This document shows, in pieces, positions 54,078 through 62,714 of a stretch of DNA of 64,000 nt (position 1 is its first letter; each line of letters starts with the position of its first letter). The notes below the pieces were generated by a model that was not told the DNA's origin, did no database searches, and was given only the letters and a program-made list of their open reading frames with translations. The DNA comes from Dickeya zeae NCPPB 2538 (GTDB lineage Bacteria > Pseudomonadota > Gammaproteobacteria > Enterobacterales > Enterobacteriaceae): positions 2,530,815 to 2,594,814 of the forward strand of contig NZ_CM001977.1 of assembly GCF_000406165.1 (NCBI RefSeq). Direction: 5' to 3'. The position numbers and the translations under genes were made by a program.

Positions 54078-55666
54078 AAGCCTGCCGTGCGTTTCGATTG
54101 GGAATAAAGCAACCAGGTCAGCGGGAGCGACAGCACCACCATAATCAGCGCATAAGGTGCGGCCGCCATATAGTCAATTTCACTGGTCAACGCCCAGAAA
54201 CCGGTCGCCAGCGTCCGGGTGCCGTTGGGTGCCAGTAGCAAGGTGGCGGTCAATTCGTTGGTCACCGCCAGAAACACCAGCGCCGCCCCGGCCGCCGCAC
54301 CCGGTGCTGCCAGCCTGAGCGTAATGCGCCACAATGCACGCCCCGGTGAACATCCCAGACTGCGCGCCACGTTCTCCAGCTCAACCGGCGCTTGCGCAAT
54401 ACCCGCGCGCAGGTTGATCAACGCCCGTGGCATAAACATCAGCACATAGGCCAACAGTAAGGTGAATTCAGTCTGATAAAGCGGTCGCAGAGTATGAATA
54501 GTCACGGTGACCAGCGCCAGCGCGACCACAATGCCCGGCAACGCGCTGGTCACGTAATTGCACCCTTCCAGCAGGCGATACAGTCGTGAGGGATAGCGTA
54601 CCGACAACCAGGCCATCGGGAACGCACACAGCGTGACCAACACAGCACCGCTGATACCCAGCCACAGAGTCTGACGCAGCGCGGGCCACAGTTCGTCATT
54701 ACGCCATACCTCTATGCCGCCAAGCCACAACCAGCGGGCCAGCGTCATCAACGGAACACCGAGCGCCAGCGTGGTTAACGCCAGCGGCAGTAATCCGTAC
54801 ATCAACGCGGCTGATGACGACAGCCGCCAGGGGGTCTGACTGCGAGCGCTACCGGAACCCACGCGGGCATAGCGCGCACGCCCCCGCGTCAGGGCTTCCA
54901 GCGATAACAGCCCCAGACAGCACAGCACCAGCACGCCTGCCAGCATGTTTGCCGCCAGGCCGTTAAACGTCGACTGGAACTGCTCGAAAATCGCGGTGGT
55001 GAAGGTATCAAAGCGGATCATGGCGTACAGGCCATATTCCGCCAGCAGGTGTAACGCAATCAGCAGCGAGCCGCCCCATATCGCCAGACGCAGTTGCGGC
55101 AGCACCACACGAAAAAAAACGCGCCAGGGTCTGGCACCCAGCGAGGTCGCCACATCTTCCAGACTGGGATCAAGCCGACGCAGTACCGCTGCCGCCGGCA
55201 GATAAATAAACGGGAAATAGGCGAGCACCGACAGAAACACGCCTGCCGCCAGGCCATTCATGCCAGGCAGCAGGCTGATCCAGGCGTAACTCTGGACAAA
55301 GGCGGGCACCGCCAGTGGTGCGGTCAGTAACAGCGACCACATCCGACGCCCCGGCAACGTGGTACGTTCGGTCAACCAGGCTAACGCTACCCCAAACAGC
55401 GTGCACAGCGGCAACGTGATCGCCACCAGCAACACGGTATTGAGCAACAGTTCCCCAACCCGGGGCCGGAATACCAGCGTCTTTACTGTTTCCCAGCCCG
55501 TAGTAAAGGTTACCCCCACGACGAAACCCAGCGGCAATAACGCCAGCAGTGACAGCAGTAGCGCCATCAGCGCCATACTGCCGCCTGCTATCCGGTACGG
55601 CTTCGCCCCCGAACGCGCTGGTGGTGGCATTCCCACACCAGCGACTTTCCATTCCACATCGGCCAT
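54074..55666 (-). CDS. sfuB: Ferric iron ABC transporter, double permease
   Basis: The 530-residue protein has about 12 membrane helices in two fused permease halves, each with an ATPase-contact loop (EDVATSLGARPWRVFFRVVLPQ and ENVARSLGCSPGRALWRITLRL). This double layout is typical of FbpB/SfuB. It moves iron released by the binding protein across the inner membrane. The gene follows sfuA by 34 bases. Confidence 0.9.
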   Translation of the reverse strand: MADVEWKVAGVGMPPPARSGAKPYRIAGGSMALMALLLSLLALLPLGFVVGVTFTTGWETVKTLVFRPRVGELLLNTVLLVAITLPLCTLFGVALAWLTERTTLPGRRMWSLLLTAPLAVPAFVQSYAWISLLPGMNGLAAGVFLSVLAYFPFIYLPAAAVLRRLDPSLEDVATSLGARPWRVFFRVVLPQLRLAIWGGSLLIALHLLAEYGLYAMIRFDTFTTAIFEQFQSTFNGLAANMLAGVLVLCCLGLLSLEALTRGRARYARVGSGSARSQTPWRLSSSAALMYGLLPLALTTLALGVPLMTLARWLWLGGIEVWRNDELWPALRQTLWLGISGAVLVTLCAFPMAWLSVRYPSRLYRLLEGCNYVTSALPGIVVALALVTVTIHTLRPLYQTEFTLLLAYVLMFMPRALINLRAGIAQAPVELENVARSLGCSPGRALWRITLRLAAPGAAAGAALVFLAVTNELTATLLLAPNGTRTLATGFWALTSEIDYMAAAPYALIMVVLSLPLTWLLYSQSKRTAGL

Positions 55667-55700
55667 CGGTCTTATTGGACTCCCGCCCTACACTGACTTA

Positions 55701-56717
55701 TTACAGCAGACCCGCTTCGGTCATCAGCTCAACCACTTTCTTGCCGTTGAGTTTGGCAGCGTCCACGGAAGGAGCCTGCAAGTCTTTCAGCGGAACCAGT
55801 TTCGGGTTAGAAGCCGCATTGACGCCCACAGCGTATTCAAACGCGGTATTGGTGCGCAGCACTTCCTGGCCTTTCTTGCCGGTGATCCACTTCATGAATG
55901 CCTGAGCCTGTTCTTTATGCTTGCTCGATGCCAGCACGCCGCCGCCAGAGATGCTGACGAACGCACCCGGATCCTGATGCTTAAAGTAGTACAAACGGAC
56001 ATTTTTACTGTTTTCGCCAGTTTTCGCACCGTCGACAAACGGGTAGTAATGATAGATAACGCCGCTGTCGACCTGACCGGCGTTCACCGCTTTCATCACC
56101 GTGCTGTTACCTTTATAGGCCGTGAAGTTGGTTTTCATCGCCTTCAGCCAGTCCAGCGTTGCTTTTTCGCCTTTCAACTCCAGCATCGCGCTGACAATCG
56201 CCTGAAAGTCTGCACCCGACGGAGACGCCGCCCAGCGTCCTTTCCATTCTGGTTTCGCCAGATCCATCAATGATTTCGGTAATTGTGCTTCGGTCAGTTT
56301 TTCCGGGTTGTAAACAAATACCGTCGAACGGGCCGCGATACCAATCCAGCGCCCATGGGATGGACGGTACTGCGGCTCCACCTGCGCCAGCGTGTCGGCA
56401 TCCAGCGGTGCGAACAGGTTGGCGTTATCCACCAGCACCATCGATGGCGAGTTTTCCGTCAAAAATACGTCAGCCGGTGACGCACTGCCTTCCTGCACCA
56501 GTTGGTTACCCAACTCGCTATCGCCGCCGTTACGCAGCGTCACTTTAATACCGGTATCCTGAGTGAAGCCGTCTACCCAGGATTTCACCAGGTTTTCATG
56601 CTGTGCGTTGTAAATCACAATACCTGCATCCTCCGCCTGTGCGCCGAAGGACAGTCCCATCATCAGGGAAGACGCCAGCAATGTGGCGGGGAACAGGGAA
56701 GCTATACGCCGTTTCAT
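55701..56717 (-). CDS. sfuA: Ferric iron ABC transporter, periplasmic binding protein
   Basis: The 338-residue precursor has a signal peptide (to about residue 28, ending GAQA) and the FbpA/SfuA fold: IVIYNAQHENLVKSWVDGF at the mature start and the adjacent iron-binding tyrosines in GVIYHYYPF. It binds naked or citrate-linked ferric iron in the periplasm. AAGGAT precedes the ATG at 56717. A Fur-like site lies about 105 bases upstream. The operon is inserted between ybhL and moaE relative to E. coli. Confidence 0.9.
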   Translation of the reverse strand: MKRRIASLFPATLLASSLMMGLSFGAQAEDAGIVIYNAQHENLVKSWVDGFTQDTGIKVTLRNGGDSELGNQLVQEGSASPADVFLTENSPSMVLVDNANLFAPLDADTLAQVEPQYRPSHGRWIGIAARSTVFVYNPEKLTEAQLPKSLMDLAKPEWKGRWAASPSGADFQAIVSAMLELKGEKATLDWLKAMKTNFTAYKGNSTVMKAVNAGQVDSGVIYHYYPFVDGAKTGENSKNVRLYYFKHQDPGAFVSISGGGVLASSKHKEQAQAFMKWITGKKGQEVLRTNTAFEYAVGVNAASNPKLVPLKDLQAPSVDAAKLNGKKVVELMTEAGLL

Positions 56718-56733
56718 ACCATTATCCTTTTTC

Positions 56734-56763
56734 ACTGTATGGCAATTAACTGTATGACAATAA
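56734..56763. repeat. Two-copy 15-base tandem repeat in the sfuA leader
   Basis: ACTGTATGGCAATTA is followed at once by ACTGTATGACAATAA, 17-46 bases upstream of the sfuA start codon. Confidence 0.88.
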
Positions 56764-56819
56764 AAGCGAATCCGGCGAAAAATCACCGCGGCTCATTATC
56801 GTTGCATAAAAATAGAAAT

Positions 56820-56838
56820 AAAAATGATTCTTATTAAT
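56820..56838 (-). promoter_or_regulatory. Candidate Fur box of the sfuABC operon
   Basis: AAAAATGATTCTTATTAAT matches the 19-base Fur consensus at 12 positions by my count. It lies in an AT-rich patch about 105 bases upstream of sfuA, where the promoter is expected. Confidence 0.5.
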
Positions 56839-56964
56839 TATTATTCGAACACTATAGTGATGCAACTTTTATAAGCGGCTGCTTTTTATCGTTTTTATTC
56901 CAGTAGTAAAATCATATCGCCAGCAATGGTGTAGCGGCGGCAATCAATCCACCGCCGTCACCGC

Positions 56965-57417
56965 TTAGGACCAGCGTTCTGCCGCCTGTCGATCGCTATC
57001 ACGGGCATCGACCCAACGGTCACCATCCTGCGTGGCTTCCCGCTTCCAGAACGGTGCACGCGTTTTGAGGTAATCCATGATGAATTGCGCCGCATCAAAC
57101 GCAGCCTGACGGTGGGCACCGCTGACGCCAACAAACACGATTTCGTCACCGGGGAAAAGCGCCCCGACACGATGAATCAGGCTGACACGCTGAATCGGCC
57201 AGCGCTCACGTGCCGCCTCGATAATCTCAGCCAGCGCTTTTTCCGTCATCCCCGGATAATGCTCCAGGGTTAACGCACTGACGTTATCCCCCAGATTATG
57301 GTTACGCACTTTGCCGGTGAACGTGACGACGGCGCCGTCAGTATCGCTGGTTGACAGCCAGCTGTACTCGTCGCCTACGCTGAACGGTTCCTGTCCTACC
57401 CGAATACGTGTGTCCAT
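56965..57417 (-). CDS. moaE: Molybdopterin synthase large subunit
   Basis: The 150-residue protein has GAVVTFTGKVRNHNLGDNV, LEHYPGMTEKAL, HRVGALFPGDEIVFV and the catalytic-lysine region APFWKREATQDGDRWVDA of MoaE. With MoaD it adds two sulfurs to precursor Z. The ATG at 57417 lies just after the moaD stop codon, with GGAG upstream. Confidence 0.95.
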   Translation of the reverse strand: MDTRIRVGQEPFSVGDEYSWLSTSDTDGAVVTFTGKVRNHNLGDNVSALTLEHYPGMTEKALAEIIEAARERWPIQRVSLIHRVGALFPGDEIVFVGVSGAHRQAAFDAAQFIMDYLKTRAPFWKREATQDGDRWVDARDSDRQAAERWS

Positions 57418-57418
57418 G

Positions 57419-57664
57419 TCAGCCTCCGGTAACCGGCGGGAAAAACGCCACTTCGTCGCCATCGGTCAGCGGATGCGTCATCGCCACCAGCGACTGGTTA
57501 ACCGCCGCCAGCAGCTTGCCGTCTTCCAGCGCCAGCGCCCAGCGGTCGCCACGTTCACACAGCGCCTGACGCAGCGATGCCACATCCTGATAGTCGGCAG
57601 GCAGGGATAACCGGTCAATACCGGTGAGCTCGCGCACCTGCGCGAAAAATAACACCGTAATCAT
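57419..57664 (-). CDS. moaD: Molybdopterin synthase sulfur carrier subunit
   Basis: The 81-residue ubiquitin-like protein ends with the required Gly-Gly (FFPPVTGG), which carries the thiocarboxylate. It has the usual start MITVLFFAQVRELTG. It overlaps moaC by four bases and is followed directly by moaE. Confidence 0.95.
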   Translation of the reverse strand: MITVLFFAQVRELTGIDRLSLPADYQDVASLRQALCERGDRWALALEDGKLLAAVNQSLVAMTHPLTDGDEVAFFPPVTGG

Positions 57665-58143
57665 GATGCCTCCGCCTTAAAGTCACCGGATTTACCCCCG
57701 CTTTTCGCCAACAGCCGTACCGGCCCTATCACCATGTCTTTCTGCACCGCTTTGCACATGTCATAAATGGTCAACGCCGCGACCGAGGCGGCGGTCAATG
57801 CTTCCATTTCCACCCCGGTCTTACCGGTTAACCGACACAGGGATTCGATGCGCACCCGGTTATGTTCCGGTTGCGCTTCCAATTCAACGGCAACTTTACT
57901 GAGCAATAGCGGGTGGCACAGCGGGATTAACTCCCAGGTGCGTTTGGCGGCCTGAATGCCGGCGATACGGGCGGTGGCGAACACATCGCCTTTATGATGC
58001 TTGCCGTCGATAATCATCGACAGGGTATGCGGTGCCATTTCCACAAAGGCTTCGGCACGTGCTTCACGCACGGTCTCTGCCTTGTCGGAAACATCCACCA
58101 TCGCCGCTTCACCGGCGGCATTAATGTGGGTCAGTTGTGACAT
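57661..58143 (-). CDS. moaC: Cyclic pyranopterin monophosphate synthase
   Basis: The 160-residue protein carries the MoaC motifs GDVFATARIAGIQAAKRT, IPLCHPLLLSKV, TGVEMEALTAASVAALTIYDM and the GKSG end loop. It turns the MoaA product into cyclic pyranopterin monophosphate. It lies six bases after moaB. Confidence 0.95.
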   Translation of the reverse strand: MSQLTHINAAGEAAMVDVSDKAETVREARAEAFVEMAPHTLSMIIDGKHHKGDVFATARIAGIQAAKRTWELIPLCHPLLLSKVAVELEAQPEHNRVRIESLCRLTGKTGVEMEALTAASVAALTIYDMCKAVQKDMVIGPVRLLAKSGGKSGDFKAEAS

Positions 58144-58149
58144 AACAGC

Positions 58150-58662
58150 TTACTTTTTCAGGTGAGGATAGAGGTTACAGGGTTTCTGGCGCGCATCCAG
58201 TTGCTCGCGAATAATCCGCTCCCAGGCGGTACGACAGGCTTTGGTCGAGCCCGGCATCGCAAAAATCGCCGTTTGGTTAGCCATACCGGCAATGGCGCGC
58301 GACTGGATAGTAGCAGTGCCTATCTCTTCATAGGACACCATGCGGAACAGTTCGCCAAATCCTTCGATTTCGCGATCAAACAATACCCGGATAGCTTCCG
58401 GTGCGAGATCGCCAGCGGTAAAGCCGGTACCACCGTTAATCAGAATCACCTGCACATCCTCGCGGGCTATCCAGGCAGATACCTGTGCACGGATGTGGTA
58501 GAGGTTTTCACTAACAATCGCGCTGCCCGCCAGATGGTGCCCATCATGCTGCAATGCTTCGCGCAGATAATCACCAGACGTGTCGTCGTCGGCCGTACGG
58601 CGGGAGGATATCGTCATTACCGCCACACGCAGAGGAACAAATTCACTGCTGACCTTGCTCAT
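58150..58662 (-). CDS. moaB: Molybdenum cofactor biosynthesis protein MoaB
   Basis: The 170-residue protein has DTSGDYLREALQHDGH, VQVILINGGTGFTAGDLAPE and GEIGTA-type surface loops; IFAMPGSTKACRTAWE matches MoaB. The family adenylates molybdopterin in some organisms, but E. coli MoaB is inactive and dispensable. GGAG lies five bases before the ATG at 58662; a GTG two codons earlier is less likely. Confidence 0.94.
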   Translation of the reverse strand: MSKVSSEFVPLRVAVMTISSRRTADDDTSGDYLREALQHDGHHLAGSAIVSENLYHIRAQVSAWIAREDVQVILINGGTGFTAGDLAPEAIRVLFDREIEGFGELFRMVSYEEIGTATIQSRAIAGMANQTAIFAMPGSTKACRTAWERIIREQLDARQKPCNLYPHLKK

Positions 58663-58706
58663 AAACACTCCGTAACGGTATGCGTAATACCGTATTGCGC
58701 GGCCGC

Positions 58707-59696
58707 TTAGCCGCCAATAAAGGAAAGATTCGGGGTAATGCCGCTGTCGCCATCATGCAGAAAATGCGACTCTCGTTTGCTGCCAAGGCCACCGGAAATA
58801 CGCAATTTCAGCGCGTCCAGTTGCTCGTCATCCATCAGCAAATCGCGCAGAGGAATGCCCTGCTCGCCAAACAGGCACAGATGCAAATTGCCGATGGCCG
58901 AGACCCGCAGGCGATTGCAGCTCTGACAAAAGTCTTTTTCATACGGCATGATTAGCCCCACCTCACCCTGATAGTCCGGGTGCGAGAATACCTGCGCCGG
59001 GCCATCGCTGCGCGAACGAACCTGCTGTTGCCAGCCTTGCTGTAACAGACGCTCGCGAATCACCTGCCCGGAAACATGATGGCGGCGGAACATCTCGCGC
59101 CCTTCGCCGGTTTCCATCAGTTCGATAAAGCGCAGTTGGATAGGCCGGGTGCGGATCCATTCCAGAAAGGTGTGCAGGCTGTTGTCGTTAACATCACGCA
59201 TCAGTACGGTGTTGACTTTCACCCGCTGGAATCCGTTAGCGAAAGCGGCATCGATGCCGTCCATCACCTGACGGAATTTGTCCTGCCCGGTAATGGCGTG
59301 AAACGCCCGGGCATCCAGACTGTCGACACTGACATTGAGCGCCGTCAACCCGGCGTCGCGCCAGCTCGCCACATCCCGCGCCAGCCGGTAGCCATTAGTG
59401 GTCACCGCCAGCGTACGGATAGCCGGATTTTCACGAATCGCAGCGATAATGTCGACAAAATCCCGTCGTAAAGAGGGTTCGCCACCGGTCAGACGCACCT
59501 TTTCCGTGCCCAGTTCGGCAAACGCCCGGCCAACACGGCGGATTTCATTCAACGACAAAAAACGATGAGGGGTCGCGCCATTGGGCTGATAGCCGTCCGG
59601 CAGACAATAAGTGCAGCGGAAATTACAAACATCCGTTATCGACAGACGCAAATAGTAAAACTTGCGCGCAAACGCATCGGTCAGTTGACTCACCAT
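58707..59696 (-). CDS. moaA: GTP 3',8-cyclase MoaA (radical SAM)
   Basis: The 329-residue product equals E. coli MoaA in length. The radical SAM cysteines are Cys24, Cys28 and Cys31 in CNFRCTYC. A second iron-sulfur cluster uses CQSCNRLRVSAIGNLHLCLF, and the C-terminal Gly-Gly is present (NLSFIGG). It starts molybdenum cofactor synthesis from GTP. AAGG precedes the ATG at 59696. The leader holds a riboswitch and a ModE-like site. Confidence 0.96.
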   Translation of the reverse strand: MVSQLTDAFARKFYYLRLSITDVCNFRCTYCLPDGYQPNGATPHRFLSLNEIRRVGRAFAELGTEKVRLTGGEPSLRRDFVDIIAAIRENPAIRTLAVTTNGYRLARDVASWRDAGLTALNVSVDSLDARAFHAITGQDKFRQVMDGIDAAFANGFQRVKVNTVLMRDVNDNSLHTFLEWIRTRPIQLRFIELMETGEGREMFRRHHVSGQVIRERLLQQGWQQQVRSRSDGPAQVFSHPDYQGEVGLIMPYEKDFCQSCNRLRVSAIGNLHLCLFGEQGIPLRDLLMDDEQLDALKLRISGGLGSKRESHFLHDGDSGITPNLSFIGG

Positions 59697-59711
59697 AAAC
59701 ACCTTTCCAAA

Positions 59712-59818
59712 TACGGGAGATGCGGGCATTTCTACCCTGCACCCTGGTGACCCCTCAGGTCACGGCCAGGAAACCCTATTCGCGCTGACTCTCGAACGTA
59801 GGTTCCAAGGCTAGGAGT
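59712..59818 (-). ncRNA. Molybdenum cofactor riboswitch in the moaA leader
   Basis: On the minus strand the leader contains CCTAGCCTTGGAACC, then TTTCCTGGCC, the GTGACC-TGAG-GGTCAC hairpin, CAGGGTGCAGGG, and ATGCCCGCAT followed by CTCCC. That is the order and sequence I recall for the Moco RNA motif upstream of moaA in enterobacteria. It ends 16 bases before the moaA start codon, so it can mask the ribosome-binding site when cofactor is abundant. Confidence 0.75.
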
Positions 59819-59908
59819 TTGATTTCCCGGCATCGAACACCGATGTCGGATAACCGTGATTACTTCATGAAGTCTATCGCCAAATCAAGCCATCCGTCAC
59901 TGAAAATG

Positions 59909-59932
59909 CGGTATATAATCTTGTATATAGCG
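59909..59932. promoter_or_regulatory. ModE-like palindrome upstream of moaA
   Basis: CGGTATATA and TATATAGCG form a nearly perfect inverted repeat (one mismatch) around a six-base centre. ModE sites have TATA-rich arms bounded by CG, and ModE activates moaA in E. coli with molybdate. The site lies about 90 bases upstream of the riboswitch, a suitable promoter position. Confidence 0.55.
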
Positions 59933-60070
59933 GATTTCATTCACTATTTTCACGTTCAGCATAGCGGAAATCCGATCAATTTTTCTGACCTGTATCATGG
60001 TATGACCGATATCCTCTACTCCCATCGGAGTAAACCGCTCCCAATGGCGACAGGTTGTACAGTTAACACA

Positions 60071-60099
60071 AACCGCCCGCGATGCTACAGCGGGCGGTT
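60071..60099 (-). terminator. Terminator of the bd oxidase operon
   Basis: AACCGCCCGC and GCGGGCGGTT form a perfect ten-base stem with a nine-base loop, 51 bases after the last gene of the operon. On the minus strand TTTGTGTT follows. Confidence 0.75.
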
Positions 60100-60149
60100 C
60101 GTGCTCATGCAGAGGCTGATTGATGCCAATTAAGCGATGTGACTCATGG

Positions 60150-60290
60150 TTAGTGGGTTTTCAGCCCGGCAGCCGTCATCAGCAGGCGAAATACCGTTGC
60201 GACCACACCGAGTGCAAGCACACTGGCTCCCCATAACATGACCATCCATAACAGCCGTCGCCATAGCGATGGCGCGTTTGTCCCCGCCAT
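60150..60290 (-). CDS. 46-residue DUF2474-like subunit of the bd oxidase
   Basis: A 46-codon frame begins MAGTNAPSLWRRLLWMVMLW and has one membrane helix (ASVLALGVVATVFRLLMTAAG). Its ATG overlaps the stop codon of cioB by one base (TGATG), so it is translationally coupled. Small DUF2474/CydZ-type proteins of this size follow cioAB genes in many bacteria and stabilise the oxidase. The family call rests on size, hydrophobic pattern and position. Confidence 0.75.
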   Translation of the reverse strand: MAGTNAPSLWRRLLWMVMLWGASVLALGVVATVFRLLMTAAGLKTH

Positions 60291-61297
60291 CAGTGGTATC
60301 CCTCCTCAGGCCTTACTTTTCCCCGGAAAACGTAGTAACTCCAGAAGGTATACCCCAGAATAACCGGGATAATCAGCAAGGCACCAAACAGCATAAATCC
60401 CTGGCTCTGCGGTGGCGCAGCGGCGTCCCACAGGGTCAATCGCGGTGGAATGATCATCGGCCACAGGCTGATACCCAGCCCGGTAAAGCCCAGGAAGATA
60501 AGCCCCAGCGTCAACAGGAAAGGCGCGTAATGCGCCTGGCGGCGAACACTACGCACAATACCTGCCGCACACAGCACCACCAGAATCGGAACCGGCAGGA
60601 ACCAAAACAGATTGGGCAGCGAAAACCAGCGCTGCCCAATGACGGGGTGAGCCAGCGGCGTCCACACGCTGATGACGCCAATGACCACCAACAACAACGC
60701 CACCAGCGACGGTGCCAGCGCCGACATACGGCTATGCAGCGACTGTCCGGTTTTCATGATAAGCCAGGTACAGCCCAGCAGCGCATACGCCACCACCAGC
60801 CCAACACCGCAAAACAGCGAAAACGGTGTCAGCCAGCCGAATACCGGGCCGGAGAAATGGCGATCGGTCACCTCAAAACCATTGAGCACCGCCCCGACGG
60901 TCACCCCCTGAAAAAAGGTCGCCACCACCGATCCCCACAGGAAGGCACGGTCCCAAAACGGACGGTGTGACGGCGTCGCTTTGAAGCGAAACTCGAAGGC
61001 CACACCGCGAAAAATCAGCCCCACCAGCATCAACGTCAGCGGGATGGTCAGCGCATCGACGATCACCGCGTAAGCCAGCGGAAAGGCACCAAACAACCCG
61101 GCCCCGCCGAGCACCAGCCAGGTTTCGTTGCCATCCCACACCGGGGCGACGGTATTCACCATCACATCCCGGTCGGCCGGGTGCTGATGAGTCAGAAATA
61201 AAATGCCAATACCCAGATCAAAACCGTCCATCACGATATACATCAGGGTGGCGAAAATAATGATGGTGAACCAGACAACAGAAAGCTCAATACCCAT
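60290..61297 (-). CDS. cioB: Cytochrome bd (CioB-type) oxidase subunit II
   Basis: The 335-residue product has eight membrane helices and the subunit II hallmarks MDGFDLGIGIL and WDGNETWLVLGGAGLFGAFP. With subunit I it reduces oxygen to water with quinol electrons. The ATG at 61297 lies one base after the cioA stop codon, with GGGG upstream; the longer frame from 61396 is not supported. Confidence 0.92.
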   Translation of the reverse strand: MGIELSVVWFTIIIFATLMYIVMDGFDLGIGILFLTHQHPADRDVMVNTVAPVWDGNETWLVLGGAGLFGAFPLAYAVIVDALTIPLTLMLVGLIFRGVAFEFRFKATPSHRPFWDRAFLWGSVVATFFQGVTVGAVLNGFEVTDRHFSGPVFGWLTPFSLFCGVGLVVAYALLGCTWLIMKTGQSLHSRMSALAPSLVALLLVVIGVISVWTPLAHPVIGQRWFSLPNLFWFLPVPILVVLCAAGIVRSVRRQAHYAPFLLTLGLIFLGFTGLGISLWPMIIPPRLTLWDAAAPPQSQGFMLFGALLIIPVILGYTFWSYYVFRGKVRPEEGYH

Positions 61298-61298
61298 G

Positions 61299-62714
61299 TT
61301 ATTTCCCCTCTCCCAACACGTCCTGCGCCGCCGATAACGGTCGCGCTGGTGTCTGCGCCAGTCCCGGTTCGCCGTTGGGCGCACCCTCCCCCTCACCCGG
61401 TCGCGGTCCTTTTTTAATCAAGCGCACCAGATAGGCATACCCCACGCCAAATACCGACAGGTACACCGCAATAAATAGCAGCAAACTCACGCTCATCTGT
61501 AGGTCACCGTGTGCCGATACCGCCTCACGGGTGCGTTGCAGGCCGTAAACCACCCACGGCTGACGGCCGACTTCGGTGGTGAACCAACCGGCCAGAATGG
61601 CGACCAACCCCGACGGCCCCATCAGCAGGGTGAACCACAAAAATGGCCGCGACTGATACAAACGCTGACGCCAGCGCAGCCACAACCCCAAAACCCCTAG
61701 CAGGATCATCAGCATTCCCAAACCGACCATGATGCGAAACGACCAAAACACCACCGGCGAGTTGGGCCGTTCGTCTTTAGGGAAGCTCTTCAATGCCGGA
61801 ACCTGTTTATCCAGACTGTGGGTCAGGATCAGGCTCCCCAGATAAGGAATTTCCAACGCATAGCGGGTGGTTTCACGCTCCATATCCGGCCAGCCCACCA
61901 AAATCAACGGTGTCGGTTCGCCGGGTGGGTTATCCCAGTGGCCTTCAATCGCGGCAATTTTAGCGGGCTGGTATTTCAGCGTGTTCAGACCATGCATATC
62001 GCCCAGCAACGCCTGAATGGGGGCGACAATCAACGCCATCCAAAGCGCCATCGACAACATTTTGCGAATTGCCGGGGTATCGTTGCGCCGAAGCAAATGC
62101 CAGGCGGCAGACGCACCGACAAAAAAGGCGCTGGCAAGAAATGCCGCCGTCGCCATATGCATCAGTCGGTACGGGAAAGAGGGATTGAAGATAACCGCCA
62201 GCCAGTCTACCGGCACCACCACACCGTTATGAATTTCGTGCCCCTGCGGGGTCTGCATCCAACTGTTGGAGGCGAGGATCCAGAACGTGGACATGATCGT
62301 ACCGAGTGCCACCATGCACGTCGCGAAAAAGTGCAACCCCGGCCCGACCCGCTGCCAGCCAAACAACATGACACCGAGAAAACCGGCTTCCAAAAAGAAT
62401 GCGGTCAGCACCTCGTAGGTCAACAATGGGCCGGTAATGCTGCCAGCAAACTGCGAAAAACCGCTCCAGTTGGTACCAAACTGGTAGGCCATCACCAGAC
62501 CGGACACCACACCCATACCAAAGTTAACGGCAAAGATTTTCGACCAGAAATGGTAGAGATCACGGTAGTCGCGGTTTCTGGTTTTCAGCCACAACCCTTC
62601 CAGCACAGCCAGAAAACTGGCCAGCCCAATAGTGATGGCGGGAAAAATGATATGGAAGGATACCGTGAACGCAAACTGTATCCTTGCCAGATGAAATGCA
62701 TCGAGTCCAAACAT
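61299..62714 (-). CDS. cioA: Cytochrome bd (CioA-type) oxidase subunit I
   Basis: The 471-residue protein has nine membrane helices. His21 (FTVSFHIIFP) and the His in PYRLMHMATAAF are expected heme ligands, and GRQPWVVYGLQRT is the conserved quinol-side motif. At 471 residues it has the short Q-loop of the CioA (cyanide-insensitive) branch, unlike E. coli CydA (522). It should be a high-affinity terminal oxidase. In E. coli nothing lies between moaA and ybhK. Confidence 0.92.
   Translation of the reverse strand: MFGLDAFHLARIQFAFTVSFHIIFPAITIGLASFLAVLEGLWLKTRNRDYRDLYHFWSKIFAVNFGMGVVSGLVMAYQFGTNWSGFSQFAGSITGPLLTYEVLTAFFLEAGFLGVMLFGWQRVGPGLHFFATCMVALGTIMSTFWILASNSWMQTPQGHEIHNGVVVPVDWLAVIFNPSFPYRLMHMATAAFLASAFFVGASAAWHLLRRNDTPAIRKMLSMALWMALIVAPIQALLGDMHGLNTLKYQPAKIAAIEGHWDNPPGEPTPLILVGWPDMERETTRYALEIPYLGSLILTHSLDKQVPALKSFPKDERPNSPVVFWSFRIMVGLGMLMILLGVLGLWLRWRQRLYQSRPFLWFTLLMGPSGLVAILAGWFTTEVGRQPWVVYGLQRTREAVSAHGDLQMSVSLLLFIAVYLSVFGVGYAYLVRLIKKGPRPGEGEGAPNGEPGLAQTPARPLSAAQDVLGEGK

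Noticed and set aside
55359..56273. Plus-strand frame of 304 codons opposite sfuB and sfuA
   Set aside because: It runs across two real minus-strand genes and their boundary, with no ribosome-binding site or family features.
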